The notes under the pieces were generated by a model, which worked only from the letters and a program-made list of their open reading frames with translations, ran no database searches and was not told the origin of the DNA. The translations under genes were made by a program, and so were the position numbers. This document shows positions 13,247-21,309 of a DNA stretch of 33,716 nucleotides, one piece after another; the first letter of the stretch is position 1, and each line of letters begins with the position of its first letter. Source of the stretch: a virus; IMG/VR virus record IMGVR_UViG_3300018080_008439, positions 1 to 33,716 of that record. One strand, 5' to 3'.

Positions 13247-13540
13247 ATGACCGATTACACTGTCTATCAGAAGGTATGGAGAGCCAAACAAAGAGCCATC
13301 GAGCTTCTTAATTTAACAGGCTTCAGCACCAGTGTCCTGGACGGTCAGATTTTCCATATCGAAGCAACGAGAAAACACTCCCAGACGATAATAAAAATTC
13401 ATGTATCGCTGGGGAGACCGGATAAAGGGCTCATAGACAGAATAAAAAAAATAAACCTTCCGCAAAACTGCACGAAAGAGGTATGGTGCAAGTATCCGAA
13501 TGAGCAATATTTTAAGATCATCGCTTTAAACGGAAAATAA
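13247..13540 (+). CDS. Small protein of unknown function
   Basis: The 97-residue product begins MTDYTVYQKVWRAKQRAIEL and continues 'FHIEATRKHSQTIIKIHVSL ... LPQNCTKEVWCKYP'. The strand-rich middle with the EVW end resembles small nuclease-like or antirestriction-size folds, but no catalytic set can be named. It starts 1 nt after the preceding stop, with only a weak ribosome site, so expression probably depends on coupling. It is the last gene before the 127-bp gap. Confidence 0.6.
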   Translation: MTDYTVYQKVWRAKQRAIELLNLTGFSTSVLDGQIFHIEATRKHSQTIIKIHVSLGRPDKGLIDRIKKINLPQNCTKEVWCKYPNEQYFKIIALNGK

Positions 13541-13574
13541 AAACCTGTCAAGAAAATAATATCACAGATTTCTA

Positions 13575-13604
13575 GTAATAATATTACAGGTTCCTTGTAA
13601 TATT
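13575..13604. promoter_or_regulatory. Overlapping palindromes in the gap before the lysis genes
   Basis: GTAATA-A-TATTAC (13575-13587) is a perfect palindrome, and AATATTACA (13580-13588) pairs with TGTAATATT (13596-13604). Three GTAATA/TATTAC half-sites result. No T-run follows, so it is not a clear terminator. The 13541-13667 gap is the only sizeable one before the late genes, and a late-promoter activator or repressor could bind here. A TATATT box at 13651-13656 lacks a good -35. Confidence 0.5.
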
Positions 13605-13667
13605 CTTTCATGTTTCACGAATGTCATAAAGTCTAATTAAAACCCAGGCTTATATTAACAGTAGGTT

Positions 13668-14138
13668 ATGAAAAGCACCAATCTAGTTAAACAAGATTAT
13701 ATAAGAGCTGAGGCTGTAGACTACATAAAACACTGGCTCGGACTTCCTTATTTCTGGGCAGGAGATGACCCTATAGCTGGCTTTGACTGTTCGGGTCTCA
13801 TGATTGAGGTCCTTCAAGCTCATGGCCTTATCCCAAGAAATAAAGACTACTCAGCAGAAGGTCTAAGACGGAAATATGCAAAGTATTCTAGGGCTGAACC
13901 ATATGCTGGATGCTTAGTGCTTTTTATCCATCCTAAGAAACTAATAGCTTGGCATGTGGCAATGGCCGTAAGCAAGGACTTTATTATTCATGCCTCAGGA
14001 GGAGGCCGGGGTGTTAAATCTCTTAAAGAAGCCATTGAGCAAAATGCCTATATCAAGAAAGATTCTCTTATATCTGAGATAGAACGCCGATCTGAATACA
14101 AAGTCTTATACATAGATCCGTTTAGGAGTATTGAATGA
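13668..14138 (+). CDS. NlpC/P60 family endolysin
   Basis: The 156-residue product is a single NlpC/P60 peptidase domain. The catalytic cysteine is Cys41 in 'GLPYFWAGDDPIAGFDCSGL', the histidine is His96 in 'AWHVAMAV', and the third polar residue is probably His108 (IIHASGGG). Such enzymes cut peptide bonds in peptidoglycan stem peptides (gamma-D-Glu to diaminopimelate type). There is no signal peptide, so release would need a holin or an equivalent. It begins the rightward late region and is coupled to the next gene by ATGA. A tail-linked hydrolase role is less likely, given its place well before the head genes. Confidence 0.85.
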   Translation: MKSTNLVKQDYIRAEAVDYIKHWLGLPYFWAGDDPIAGFDCSGLMIEVLQAHGLIPRNKDYSAEGLRRKYAKYSRAEPYAGCLVLFIHPKKLIAWHVAMAVSKDFIIHASGGGRGVKSLKEAIEQNAYIKKDSLISEIERRSEYKVLYIDPFRSIE

Positions 14139-14329
14139 GTTTTGATTTAACCAAGATTCTTAAGCTTTTAGAGGAGGTTTTGGAGCTTGAGAAAGAAATA
14201 GAAAAAGAAATTTCAATGGGGACCGATGCAAGAAAAAGAAAAAAGCTTCACAAGGCTATTAAGAAGGCGCTTAAAACACAGAAGGACAGCGATCTTCAGC
14301 GTGTGCGTGATCTTATGTTTAAGTTATAG
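14135..14329 (+). CDS. Small coiled-coil protein in lysis cassette
   Basis: The 64-residue product is almost wholly helical and charged (LLEEVLELEKEIEKEISMGT, then KKLHKAIKKALKTQ). TAGGAG precedes the ATG, which overlaps the endolysin stop as ATGA. It has no membrane segment. Its last 104 nt are shared, in another frame, with the lipoprotein gene that starts at 14226. The function is unknown. Confidence 0.55.
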   Translation: MSFDLTKILKLLEEVLELEKEIEKEISMGTDARKRKKLHKAIKKALKTQKDSDLQRVRDLMFKL

Positions 14330-14513
14330 CGCATGCACTGCATACAATCCGGCCTTTTTTCCAGGCTATGACGTATTGAATCCAGGACCAGCAGTCAGAG
14401 AGAATCCCCTCCGTATAACAGATGATGGGAATTTTGTGGTAAACCAGGCTTTTTTGATGTGGGTTGAGGACCTTAAACTTGAGATCCAGCGCCTGAGAAA
14501 GGAGTGTCAATAA
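14226..14513 (+). CDS. Candidate outer-membrane lysis lipoprotein (o-spanin-like), overlapping gene
   Basis: The 95-residue frame starts inside the preceding gene in another frame, with GGGGA just upstream of the ATG. The N-terminus is basic (LLRRRLKHRR), followed by a hydrophobic run (AIFSVCVILCLSYSA) and Cys37, a plausible lipidation site. The mature part reads CTAYNPAFFPGYDVLNPGPA and ends in a helical segment 'MWVEDLKLEIQRLRKECQ'. A short lipoprotein encoded partly out of frame within its neighbour recalls Rz1 of lambda. Together with the next gene it may form a spanin pair that disrupts the outer membrane. The family itself is not certain, and the start could be a later GTG. Confidence 0.6.
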   Translation: MQEKEKSFTRLLRRRLKHRRTAIFSVCVILCLSYSACTAYNPAFFPGYDVLNPGPAVRENPLRITDDGNFVVNQAFLMWVEDLKLEIQRLRKECQ

Positions 14514-14803
14514 TGCAAGAAGCAGTAACCGGATGGGCGGCGGTTGGGATGGCAGCAGTGGCAAATATGGCTGTTTGGCTGAAAATTATATATGACAAGA
14601 AAAAAAATAATGGAAATGACAACAGCAATAATAGCAAAAAAGACCATTATCCCATCATTATGGAAAACCGGACCCGGAGCAAACTGAATAAACAGGCCAT
14701 AGATGCCATGTGCAAGACCATAAACGGGATGAAGGAAGAAAACAAAGAGGACCATAAAACCATATTTAACAAGCTGGATAAATTATTTGAGAAGGTGAAA
14801 TGA
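14513..14803 (+). CDS. Membrane-anchored coiled-coil protein (i-spanin-like or holin-like)
   Basis: The product has 96 residues from the ATG at 14513, 8 nt after AAGGAG; a GTG at 14504 is too close to that site. One hydrophobic segment (about 7-25, GWAAVGMAAVANMAVWLKII) is followed by a polar Asn/Lys linker and a helical tail (NGMKEENKEDHKTIFNKLDK). The N-terminal anchor plus coiled coil matches inner-membrane spanins of the Rz type. The start overlaps the lipoprotein stop as TAATG. A holin or XhlA-like role is an alternative. Confidence 0.55.
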   Translation: MQEAVTGWAAVGMAAVANMAVWLKIIYDKKKNNGNDNSNNSKKDHYPIIMENRTRSKLNKQAIDAMCKTINGMKEENKEDHKTIFNKLDKLFEKVK

Positions 14804-14982
14804 AAGCAATATTTCAGGCCTTGATAAAGAAATTTGAGGCCAAATCTCTAGTAAGTGGGGACAAAGGTTATCGAATGACTTTAGAGATCCAAGGCTTGGA
14901 TATTAAAACAGTGGATAAAATCAACCGGATACATAAACCGGATGCTTTTGTAAGTGTGGCTTTGGTGAGTAACGATGAGTAA
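14800..14982 (+). CDS. Small conserved-looking phage protein, unknown
   Basis: The 60-residue product begins MKAIFQALIKKFEAKSLVSG and continues 'DKGYRMTLEIQGLD'. The 'KSL.SGDKGYR..LE' motif is familiar from small proteins near terminase genes in siphophages, function unknown. It is coupled to both neighbours (ATGA at its start, 8-nt overlap at its end). Confidence 0.6.
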   Translation: MKAIFQALIKKFEAKSLVSGDKGYRMTLEIQGLDIKTVDKINRIHKPDAFVSVALVSNDE

Positions 14983-15304
14983 AAAAACCACTAAACAAAA
15001 GGAAAAAAACAGGATAAAGCGAAACGCTAAAGGTCAATTTGTGAAAGGCTATAAGCCACCGGGAAGGCCAAAGGGAGCTAAAGATAAAGTCGCCAGAACA
15101 GTAAAGGAAAATATTGAAGAAACATTTCAGAAGTTGGGAGGAGTTGAAGGCTTGGTTAAATGGGCGGAGAAAAGCAACCGAAATAGAGAGAAAGTTTATG
15201 ACTGGTACTTTTCAATGCTTCCTAAGAATGTGGATGCGAATGTAGCCGGAGATTTAGCTCTTACCATCAAGCGTACGATAAGCGACAAAAGGGAAGAAAA
15301 ATAA
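14975..15304 (+). CDS. Putative terminase small subunit
   Basis: The 109-residue product opens with a basic DUF5681-like segment 'NAKGQFVKGYKPPGRPKGAK' followed by a helical part 'EETFQKLGGVEGLVKWAEKS' and 'YDWYFSMLPKNVDANV'. The 'GRPKG' basic arm and 'W..S..PKN' helix occur in phage small terminases or terminase-adjacent DNA-binding proteins. It lies directly upstream of the large terminase, coupled by TAATG. The role would be recognising the packaging site. No gene name is given because the family match is partial. Confidence 0.7.
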   Translation: MSKKTTKQKEKNRIKRNAKGQFVKGYKPPGRPKGAKDKVARTVKENIEETFQKLGGVEGLVKWAEKSNRNREKVYDWYFSMLPKNVDANVAGDLALTIKRTISDKREEK

Positions 15305-16539
15305 TGCAAACTGCAACCCAGAACATAGAACTTCCCATTCAGTATCATTCCGGACAGCATGAATTTTTCTTTGATTCTCAAGAAAAGCTTAAAGTCATAT
15401 CTAAGGGTAGACGGTGGGGGCTAACCAGAGGTTATGCGAATAGAGCTATTGAATATCTGCTTGATGGGATATCTCCAGGACTTTGGGTAGATACTGTAAA
15501 CAGCAATATTGATCGGTATGTGGAGCGGTATTTTTATCCAGTATTAAATCTTATCCCGCAAAATTATTGGAAATGGCGGCAGCAGAGAAAAGAGCTTGAG
15601 ATATGCGGCCATAAATTAGATATCCGATCTGCAGATAGGCCTGAGCTCATAGAAGGCTTTGGATACAAGTTCATTATGCTGAATGAAGCCGGAATCATTC
15701 TAAGAAAATCTTACTTATATCACAATTCAATCCTCCCTATGATAGCTGATTATAACCCCGATGTTTATATAGGAGGGACGCCAAAGGGAAGGGGGCTGTT
15801 CCATGAGCTAGCTGTGCAGGCCAGCGATCCTGCCAATAAAGACCAGCAGTATTTTAAATATTCCACATACCAAAACCCTTTATTAACAAAGCGAGCCATT
15901 AAAAAGCTAAATGAGCAGATACCGGAATCCATACAAAAGCAGGAATTAGAGGGAGAATTTCTTGAAGATTCCTCAACTGTATTCAGGAACCTCAGGAAGT
16001 GTGCTGTATCTAAACCCAAAGAGCCAAAAGAAGGGCAGGTTTATTACATGGGAGTTGACCTGGCTAAGCATAAGGACTTTACAGTGATTGTGGTGCTGGA
16101 TGCAGAAGGGAACCAGGTTTTTATGGATAGATTCAATAAGCTGGATTGGAGTTTTCAAAGACAAAAGATTATCCAAGTCTGGCAGAAATATAACGAGGCC
16201 TATTGTTGGGTTGATGCAACTGGCGTTGGGGATCCAAATGTGGAGGAGCTCCAAAAAGAAATGTCTCAAGTTGAAGGCTATGTATTTACTAACGCAAGTA
16301 AAAAGCAGCTTATTCAAAGCCTCATGATGAGCCTGGAACAGGAAAACATAAAGATTTTATCTAAAAAATACGCACCTGAGCTATTTAATGAAATGCAGAT
16401 ATTTGAATATGAGATCACAGCTTCCGGGCTTCTTAGGTACAATGCGCCTGAAGGATCACACGATGACTGTGTGATCGCGCTGGCGCTGGCAAACTGGGGG
16501 CTTCAGAATCAAGTCGAAGCCGGCTTTATGATGGCTTAG
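15304..16539 (+). CDS. Terminase large subunit
   Basis: The 411-residue product has an ATPase part and a nuclease part. The Walker A region is 'ISKGRRWGLTRG' (32-43): Leu40 stands where most terminases have the lysine of GRRWGKT, and Lys34 may substitute. The Walker B position reads IMLNEAG (Asn127-Glu128). 'GGTPKGRG' (157-164) is the coupling motif. The RNase H-like nuclease shows Asp252 (MGVDLAKHKDFT), Asp304 (CWVDATGVGD) and Asp387-Asp388 (GSHDDCV). It pumps DNA into the prohead and cuts it. Although the core motifs vary, full length and the overall fit suggest an active enzyme of a deviant-Walker subgroup. Confidence 0.93.
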   Translation: MQTATQNIELPIQYHSGQHEFFFDSQEKLKVISKGRRWGLTRGYANRAIEYLLDGISPGLWVDTVNSNIDRYVERYFYPVLNLIPQNYWKWRQQRKELEICGHKLDIRSADRPELIEGFGYKFIMLNEAGIILRKSYLYHNSILPMIADYNPDVYIGGTPKGRGLFHELAVQASDPANKDQQYFKYSTYQNPLLTKRAIKKLNEQIPESIQKQELEGEFLEDSSTVFRNLRKCAVSKPKEPKEGQVYYMGVDLAKHKDFTVIVVLDAEGNQVFMDRFNKLDWSFQRQKIIQVWQKYNEAYCWVDATGVGDPNVEELQKEMSQVEGYVFTNASKKQLIQSLMMSLEQENIKILSKKYAPELFNEMQIFEYEITASGLLRYNAPEGSHDDCVIALALANWGLQNQVEAGFMMA

Positions 16540-16549
16540 GAGATCTAGC

Positions 16550-18655
16550 ATGGGACTATTTGATAACTTACTAAATAAGGCTGGATACAAAAAGATTGAA
16601 GAAAAAACTGCTGGATTTATGACAACAGAGATTGAGTCAGATTCCACTAAAGCTGTTGAATCTAATAAGAAGACGGATTTCAAAAACTTCATAGATGCTT
16701 TTAATCGGCTTCCCTGGCTTTTTGCTGGAGGGATTGCTTTGGCCAGAGCTGCTATAAAACCGAAGCTCAAGATGTATAAAGGCCAGGGGGAGGATAAAGA
16801 GGAAGTTATTGGCGAGGATCCTTTGCCTCTTCTAGTTCGGCCTAACCCCTTCCTCTCTTATGCTGAGTTAATCCAAGCCTCAGTTATAAATATCCTCATA
16901 AACGGTGAGCATTTCTGGAATTTAGCTGGGACAGCTGAGAATGATGTTATCTCACTTCAAAATCCGCCTGTTGAAATATGGTGGGTAAAACCAGAGCAGA
17001 TGGATGTAATATCACATCCTGAAAAATTTATAGCGCATTATAAGTTCACAAGCGCAACTGGCAAAACAAAAAATCTTGATGTATCAGAAATTATACATTT
17101 CAAAAGTGTAAATCCTGATTCATATTTTAGAGGCACTGGGGCCATGCCTGCTGGTGAAAACTCAGCTATCCTGGAATTCAATGCTGTCACTTACAATAAG
17201 AAATTCCTAGAAAATGACGGTACTCCTTCAGGCAATTATCACTTCCCGTCAAAGCCTTCCCCGAAGCAGCTTAAAGAATTTAAACAGTGGCAGGACGAAA
17301 GGCATAAAGGGGCCAAAAAGGCAGGTAAGTTCGGCATAACTTATGGTGGTATTGAGTATAGAGACATAGGCAAGACACCTAAAGATATGCAGTATGCTGA
17401 GCTTAAAAAGATGAACCGGGAGGAAACCCTTGCCACGCTGGGCGTTCCTCCTTCTATTGTGGGGCTTCTGGAGTATGCGAACTATTCAAATATGGAAGTC
17501 CAGCAGAAGAAGTTCTGGGAAGATACGGTTATCCCCATACTCAAAATTATTGAGGATAAACTGACCCTTCAACTGGCACCTCTGTTTAATGAGGAATATT
17601 ACTTTGAGTTTGATTATTCAAATATAGCAGCGCTTCAGGATGATCAGGGCAAGCTGGCCGATACTGCTGAGAAGTTGGTGAGAAACGGAATCATGTCTCC
17701 TGATGAGGCAGGACAGAGATTTTTTGGTGTGGATCCAATAGGCGGAGCTGCTGCCTTAAGATATTTGCCTATGAATTTAGTGCCGATTATTGGAGATGGG
17801 GAGGACCCTAAAAGTACCGGGAGTAAAACAATAGCTCTGCCTGGGAAAAAGAATGAAAATGACGAGCTTTCATATTGGGAAGATAAAACCCGGAAAAAGG
17901 TATTGTGGAAAAACTTTGTAAAGCGGGTTGAGTCTAAAGAAAAACCTTTTATTCCCATTGCTGAAAGGTATCAGTTGGAGCAAGGAGAGAGGATCATTAA
18001 GGTCCTTAAAAAATTTGATGACATAAAAAAGATAGATCCGCATGGGCTTATTGATGTGGATGATGAGGCAGAGAAATACAGAGATGCTTTAAAGGCTTGG
18101 TACTGGGAAACATTAAGACAGGCTGGAGACTCCGGGATGCTTAATTCTGAGGGCGTTCTTTATGACCTTGAATCCAGGCAGGATGAGGGATTTGAAATAA
18201 CACCTGAAATGGAAGAGGAACTTCAGGAAATGGTCTTTTATTCTGGCACTGAAGTTAATCAGACTCTAATAGCCCAGATAGATAGAACATTAAGAAGGGC
18301 AGAGGCTGAAGCCTGGACAGTTGAACAGTTCACTCAGGCTATAGATGCCCAGATACAGGATTTTAGCGTGTGGAGAGCCAGGCTTTGGGCAAGGACGGAG
18401 ACAGCTAAAACCGAAAACTGGGGACAGCATGAAGGATATAAACAGAGTGAATTTGTGGATAAAAGGATATGGCTGTCAGCTTTTGCATCCGATAGCCGGG
18501 ATGAACATATGGCTGCAGACGGACAAAAAAAGTTCCTGGAAGAACCGTTCGAAGTGGCCGGAGAGCTGTTGATGTATCCGGGAGATCCCAGCGCAAGTGC
18601 ATATAACATATGTAACTGTTTATGTACTACAGCGCCTGAAGTTATGAAAGTTTAA
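16550..18655 (+). CDS. Portal protein fused to Mu gpF-like head morphogenesis domain
   Basis: The 701-residue product follows TTAGGAG. Residues about 35-400 are an HK97-type portal ('FIDAFNRLPWLFAGGIALAR', 'PNPFLSYAELIQA', 'LATLGVPPSIVGLLEYANYS'). Residues about 560-701 match the Mu gpF/SPP1 gp7 minor head protein: 'WARTETAKTENWGQHEGYKQ', then 'RDEHMAADGQ', 'LLMYPGDPSAS' and the terminal 'NICNCLCTT' cysteine motif. The portal is the dodecameric ring for DNA passage and tail attachment; gpF-like proteins sit inside the head. The two are usually separate genes, here one reading frame. The unusual length is explained by this fusion. Confidence 0.9.
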   Translation: MGLFDNLLNKAGYKKIEEKTAGFMTTEIESDSTKAVESNKKTDFKNFIDAFNRLPWLFAGGIALARAAIKPKLKMYKGQGEDKEEVIGEDPLPLLVRPNPFLSYAELIQASVINILINGEHFWNLAGTAENDVISLQNPPVEIWWVKPEQMDVISHPEKFIAHYKFTSATGKTKNLDVSEIIHFKSVNPDSYFRGTGAMPAGENSAILEFNAVTYNKKFLENDGTPSGNYHFPSKPSPKQLKEFKQWQDERHKGAKKAGKFGITYGGIEYRDIGKTPKDMQYAELKKMNREETLATLGVPPSIVGLLEYANYSNMEVQQKKFWEDTVIPILKIIEDKLTLQLAPLFNEEYYFEFDYSNIAALQDDQGKLADTAEKLVRNGIMSPDEAGQRFFGVDPIGGAAALRYLPMNLVPIIGDGEDPKSTGSKTIALPGKKNENDELSYWEDKTRKKVLWKNFVKRVESKEKPFIPIAERYQLEQGERIIKVLKKFDDIKKIDPHGLIDVDDEAEKYRDALKAWYWETLRQAGDSGMLNSEGVLYDLESRQDEGFEITPEMEEELQEMVFYSGTEVNQTLIAQIDRTLRRAEAEAWTVEQFTQAIDAQIQDFSVWRARLWARTETAKTENWGQHEGYKQSEFVDKRIWLSAFASDSRDEHMAADGQKKFLEEPFEVAGELLMYPGDPSASAYNICNCLCTTAPEVMKV

Positions 18656-18668
18656 TGGAGGCATGAAA

Positions 18669-19457
18669 ATGGACAAGATAACAAAGACCTTGGAAAGCAC
18701 AGAAATCAAATCCATAGATGAGGAAACTCGAACCATATGGCATAAGATTTCTGTAGAGAATAAAGACTTGATGGGGGACATAGTCCGTATTGATGGCATA
18801 GATACCTCAAAGTTTAAAAAGAAGCCCGGCGTTATCTATGGCCATCGTTATTCCGGGATAGACCCTGTTCCTGTTATAGCAGAGAATGTGGGGTTCAAAA
18901 AGGAAGGGAAAGCTCTTTATGCCGGGACTAAATTCCTTGAAACAGATGGACTGTCACAGAAACTCAAGGACTTGGTTAATGACTTATGGATCCTGAATAA
19001 GAAAAAACTCATGGGATGGTCAATCGGATTTCAGCCCATAGAAACAGAGGAACTAAAAAATAAAGAAGGTGAATCAGAGGGGGGCATGGACTTTAAGAAG
19101 TCACTTCTTCTTGAATACTCCAATGTCATAATCCCGGCTAATCAGGATGCCATTAACGATGCTATTGAAGAAGGTGTTGTGTCTAAAGGACTAAAAACCA
19201 GCCTCAAGGACATACAAGATGAAGATGAGGTAATGGACAAGGAGATTGGGGAGATAGGCACAGATGATGATGAAATTCAGCTTCAGGAAACAGATCCGGT
19301 TGATGAACTTAAACCTGCCAAACCCAAAAAGGAAAGCACTCAGTCACAGGATGCTTTGTCATCCGATTTAATAAATGAGCTTCGAGAAATATTCGAGGCT
19401 TATAAATGCTTGCAAAGACAATTTAACAATTTCCTAAAACACTTTAAACGGAGGTAA
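18669..19457 (+). CDS. Prohead maturation protease, HK97 (S78) family
   Basis: The product has 262 residues from the ATG at 18669, with GGAGG 7 nt upstream (an ATG at 18663 lies 1 nt after it). The protease core (about 1-165) shows His59 in 'GVIYGHRYSG' and the catalytic Ser118 in 'LMGWSIGF', plus 'LLEYSNVIIPANQDA'. The tail (about 175-262) is acidic and then helical, possibly a scaffold segment. It removes the N-terminal delta/scaffold region of the capsid protein during prohead maturation. It is directly upstream of the capsid gene. Confidence 0.9.
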   Translation: MDKITKTLESTEIKSIDEETRTIWHKISVENKDLMGDIVRIDGIDTSKFKKKPGVIYGHRYSGIDPVPVIAENVGFKKEGKALYAGTKFLETDGLSQKLKDLVNDLWILNKKKLMGWSIGFQPIETEELKNKEGESEGGMDFKKSLLLEYSNVIIPANQDAINDAIEEGVVSKGLKTSLKDIQDEDEVMDKEIGEIGTDDDEIQLQETDPVDELKPAKPKKESTQSQDALSSDLINELREIFEAYKCLQRQFNNFLKHFKRR

Positions 19458-19461
19458 AAAT

Positions 19462-20829
19462 ATGGAACCGAAAGATAAAGACAAAAACAAAGACAAGAAT
19501 ACATCCAAAGATCAGGACATTAGAGATGATGTCAAAGGTCTTAAGGATGCCATTAAGGACCAGACAGAGCTTTTAGCTAAGCTAATCGCTGACCAGAAAG
19601 AAGATAAAAAAGAGGACCTCAAATCGAAAGACAGTAAAAAGGACAACAAAAAAGAACCGGTTCGAAGGCTTGAGTTGGTGGACAGCAGATCAAGAGATGT
19701 AAAAAACATCAAGCAGATTATGATCCTCCCTTCACGATATTTGAATGACCAGGAAAAAGAGCTGAGGGATTTTGCTGATGACATTTATATCATGGCCCAA
19801 GTTCTGGAAACGGATCCCCGGAATCTCAAGATGTGGCAGCGGTTTCAAGACTCTAGCTCTGCGCTTAAGAAAGCTATGGATACCGCAACCGCCGGAGAAG
19901 GTTCTGAATGGGTGCCTACCACTCTGAGCACAAATCTAATTGAGAGATACAGACTTATAGCCAGAGTACCGGCGCTGTTTGATGAGTTCCCCATGCCAGC
20001 TAATCCTTGGACACTGCCCACCAGTCTTGCTGATATGACTTTCTATTATATGCCTGAAAGCACAAGCGATGAACCAACCAAGACTCCTTCAACCAAACTG
20101 ACTACCGGCGACCTCACTATGACCGCCAAAAAGTTTAGGGCCAGAAGCATCTGGTCAGAGGAACTCAACGAGGAATCCATTATCGCTGTTCTTCCAAGAA
20201 TTAAAGAGAATATTGCCCGGTCAGCAGCCAGAGCTGTTGAAGATGCGATTATCAATGCCGATACCACAGCTACTCACCAGGATTCAGATGTGACCAACAG
20301 CAAGGACCACAGAAAAGTATGGAAGGGCCTAAGAAAGAATGCTATTGAGCAGAGCTACAGCGCTGATCTTTCCACATTCGATAAAGACACCACGCTGGCC
20401 AGAATCACAGCTATGGGGAAATATGGCATCAATGTAGATGACTTGGCCTGGATTGCCAGCACAGTATCTTATAACAAGCTAAGAGGATTGGCTGAACTGA
20501 GAACTGTTGATAAATACGGACCTAATGCCACTATTCTGACTGGTGAAGTTGGAAAACTTTATGGAATCCCTGTGATTGTGAGTGAGAAGCTGAGAAACGA
20601 TATGAACAATTCAGGTGTTTATGATGGAAGCACCACAGATAAGACAGGAATTTTGCTCGTCAATACCCGGATGTTTGCTCTTGGAAACAGAGGTGATTGG
20701 AGACTCACTGTTAAATTTGATGATGATGTTGACCAATACATTATGAACGTGCGGTTCAAAAAAGCCTTTATTCCACTTGATGATGTGAGCTCTGAACATA
20801 TCGTTGAGTATGGATACAAGATTAGCTAA
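19462..20829 (+). CDS. Major capsid protein, HK97 fold
   Basis: The 455-residue product starts after GGAGG. The first ~125 residues are lysine/aspartate-rich and coiled (DKDKNKDKNTSKDQD, then VKGLKDAIKDQTELLAKLIA), the expected scaffold (delta) domain removed by the upstream protease. The shell domain follows, with 'TATAGEGSEWVPTTLSTNLI', 'FRARSIWSEELNEESIIAVL', 'GIPVIVSEKL' and the late 'NRGDWRLTVKFDDDVDQYI'. No separate scaffolding gene is needed. It forms the icosahedral head. Confidence 0.93.
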   Translation: MEPKDKDKNKDKNTSKDQDIRDDVKGLKDAIKDQTELLAKLIADQKEDKKEDLKSKDSKKDNKKEPVRRLELVDSRSRDVKNIKQIMILPSRYLNDQEKELRDFADDIYIMAQVLETDPRNLKMWQRFQDSSSALKKAMDTATAGEGSEWVPTTLSTNLIERYRLIARVPALFDEFPMPANPWTLPTSLADMTFYYMPESTSDEPTKTPSTKLTTGDLTMTAKKFRARSIWSEELNEESIIAVLPRIKENIARSAARAVEDAIINADTTATHQDSDVTNSKDHRKVWKGLRKNAIEQSYSADLSTFDKDTTLARITAMGKYGINVDDLAWIASTVSYNKLRGLAELRTVDKYGPNATILTGEVGKLYGIPVIVSEKLRNDMNNSGVYDGSTTDKTGILLVNTRMFALGNRGDWRLTVKFDDDVDQYIMNVRFKKAFIPLDDVSSEHIVEYGYKIS

Positions 20830-20842
20830 AGGAGGCTAAAAA

Positions 20843-21238
20843 ATGGTTAGACCATATGTGAAAAAGTCAAAAGTATTCTTCATAGGGGATATAGTCCAGG
20901 ACCCGTCAGCCCTGGATATGATCCTGTGGGAGCTGGAAACTGACATCAAGATAGACAAGGTTCGATTTGGAGCTGACACAGATGCTGCTGCTCAGGACAC
21001 CAATTATAATCAATATAAAATCACTGATGGGACAAACACCATCGCATCACTTACCAATGGACCTGCAGCCAGTGGAGATGACTTCAGTGCCGGAGACTTC
21101 ACTGACAAGGATCCTGCTGCTGCTTATGCTGAACAGGATGCCGGGGCCAAGATCCATCTCACTTTTGCTAAAACCGGAACAGGTAGAGCTGTATCAGGTG
21201 TCACTATTCAGATCGATTATTACGAATATGGAGAGTAA
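20843..21238 (+). CDS. Putative head decoration or other capsid-associated protein
   Basis: The 131-residue product starts after AAAGGAGG, 13 nt beyond the capsid stop. It is small, acidic and beta-rich with 'VRFGADTDAAAQDTNYNQYK' and 'VSGVTIQIDYYEYGE'. Location directly after the capsid gene and before a terminator-like hairpin is typical of decoration (cement) proteins made in capsid-like amounts. No family is recognised, so the role is inferred from place and size. Confidence 0.6.
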   Translation: MVRPYVKKSKVFFIGDIVQDPSALDMILWELETDIKIDKVRFGADTDAAAQDTNYNQYKITDGTNTIASLTNGPAASGDDFSAGDFTDKDPAAAYAEQDAGAKIHLTFAKTGTGRAVSGVTIQIDYYEYGE

Positions 21239-21253
21239 TTGACATAGGGAGCT

Positions 21254-21285
21254 AAGGGGTGGGTGTGCAAGCCACCTGCCCTTTT
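21254..21285 (+). terminator. Terminator-like hairpin after the capsid/decoration genes
   Basis: AAGGGGTGG (21254-21262) pairs with CCAC and CCCTT (21272-21275 and 21279-21283) across a 9-nt loop with a 3-nt CTG bulge, followed directly by four T (21282-21285). It is a moderate intrinsic terminator and may lower expression of downstream connector and tail genes relative to capsid. Confidence 0.55.
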
Positions 21286-21309
21286 AACCTAAATAAAGGA
21301 AGGTGTGTT

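Noticed and set aside
13640-13667. Late promoter from the TATATT box at 13651
   Set aside because: No matching -35 at 16-18 nt and the start site would fall too near the endolysin ATG; left as an unassigned regulatory gap.
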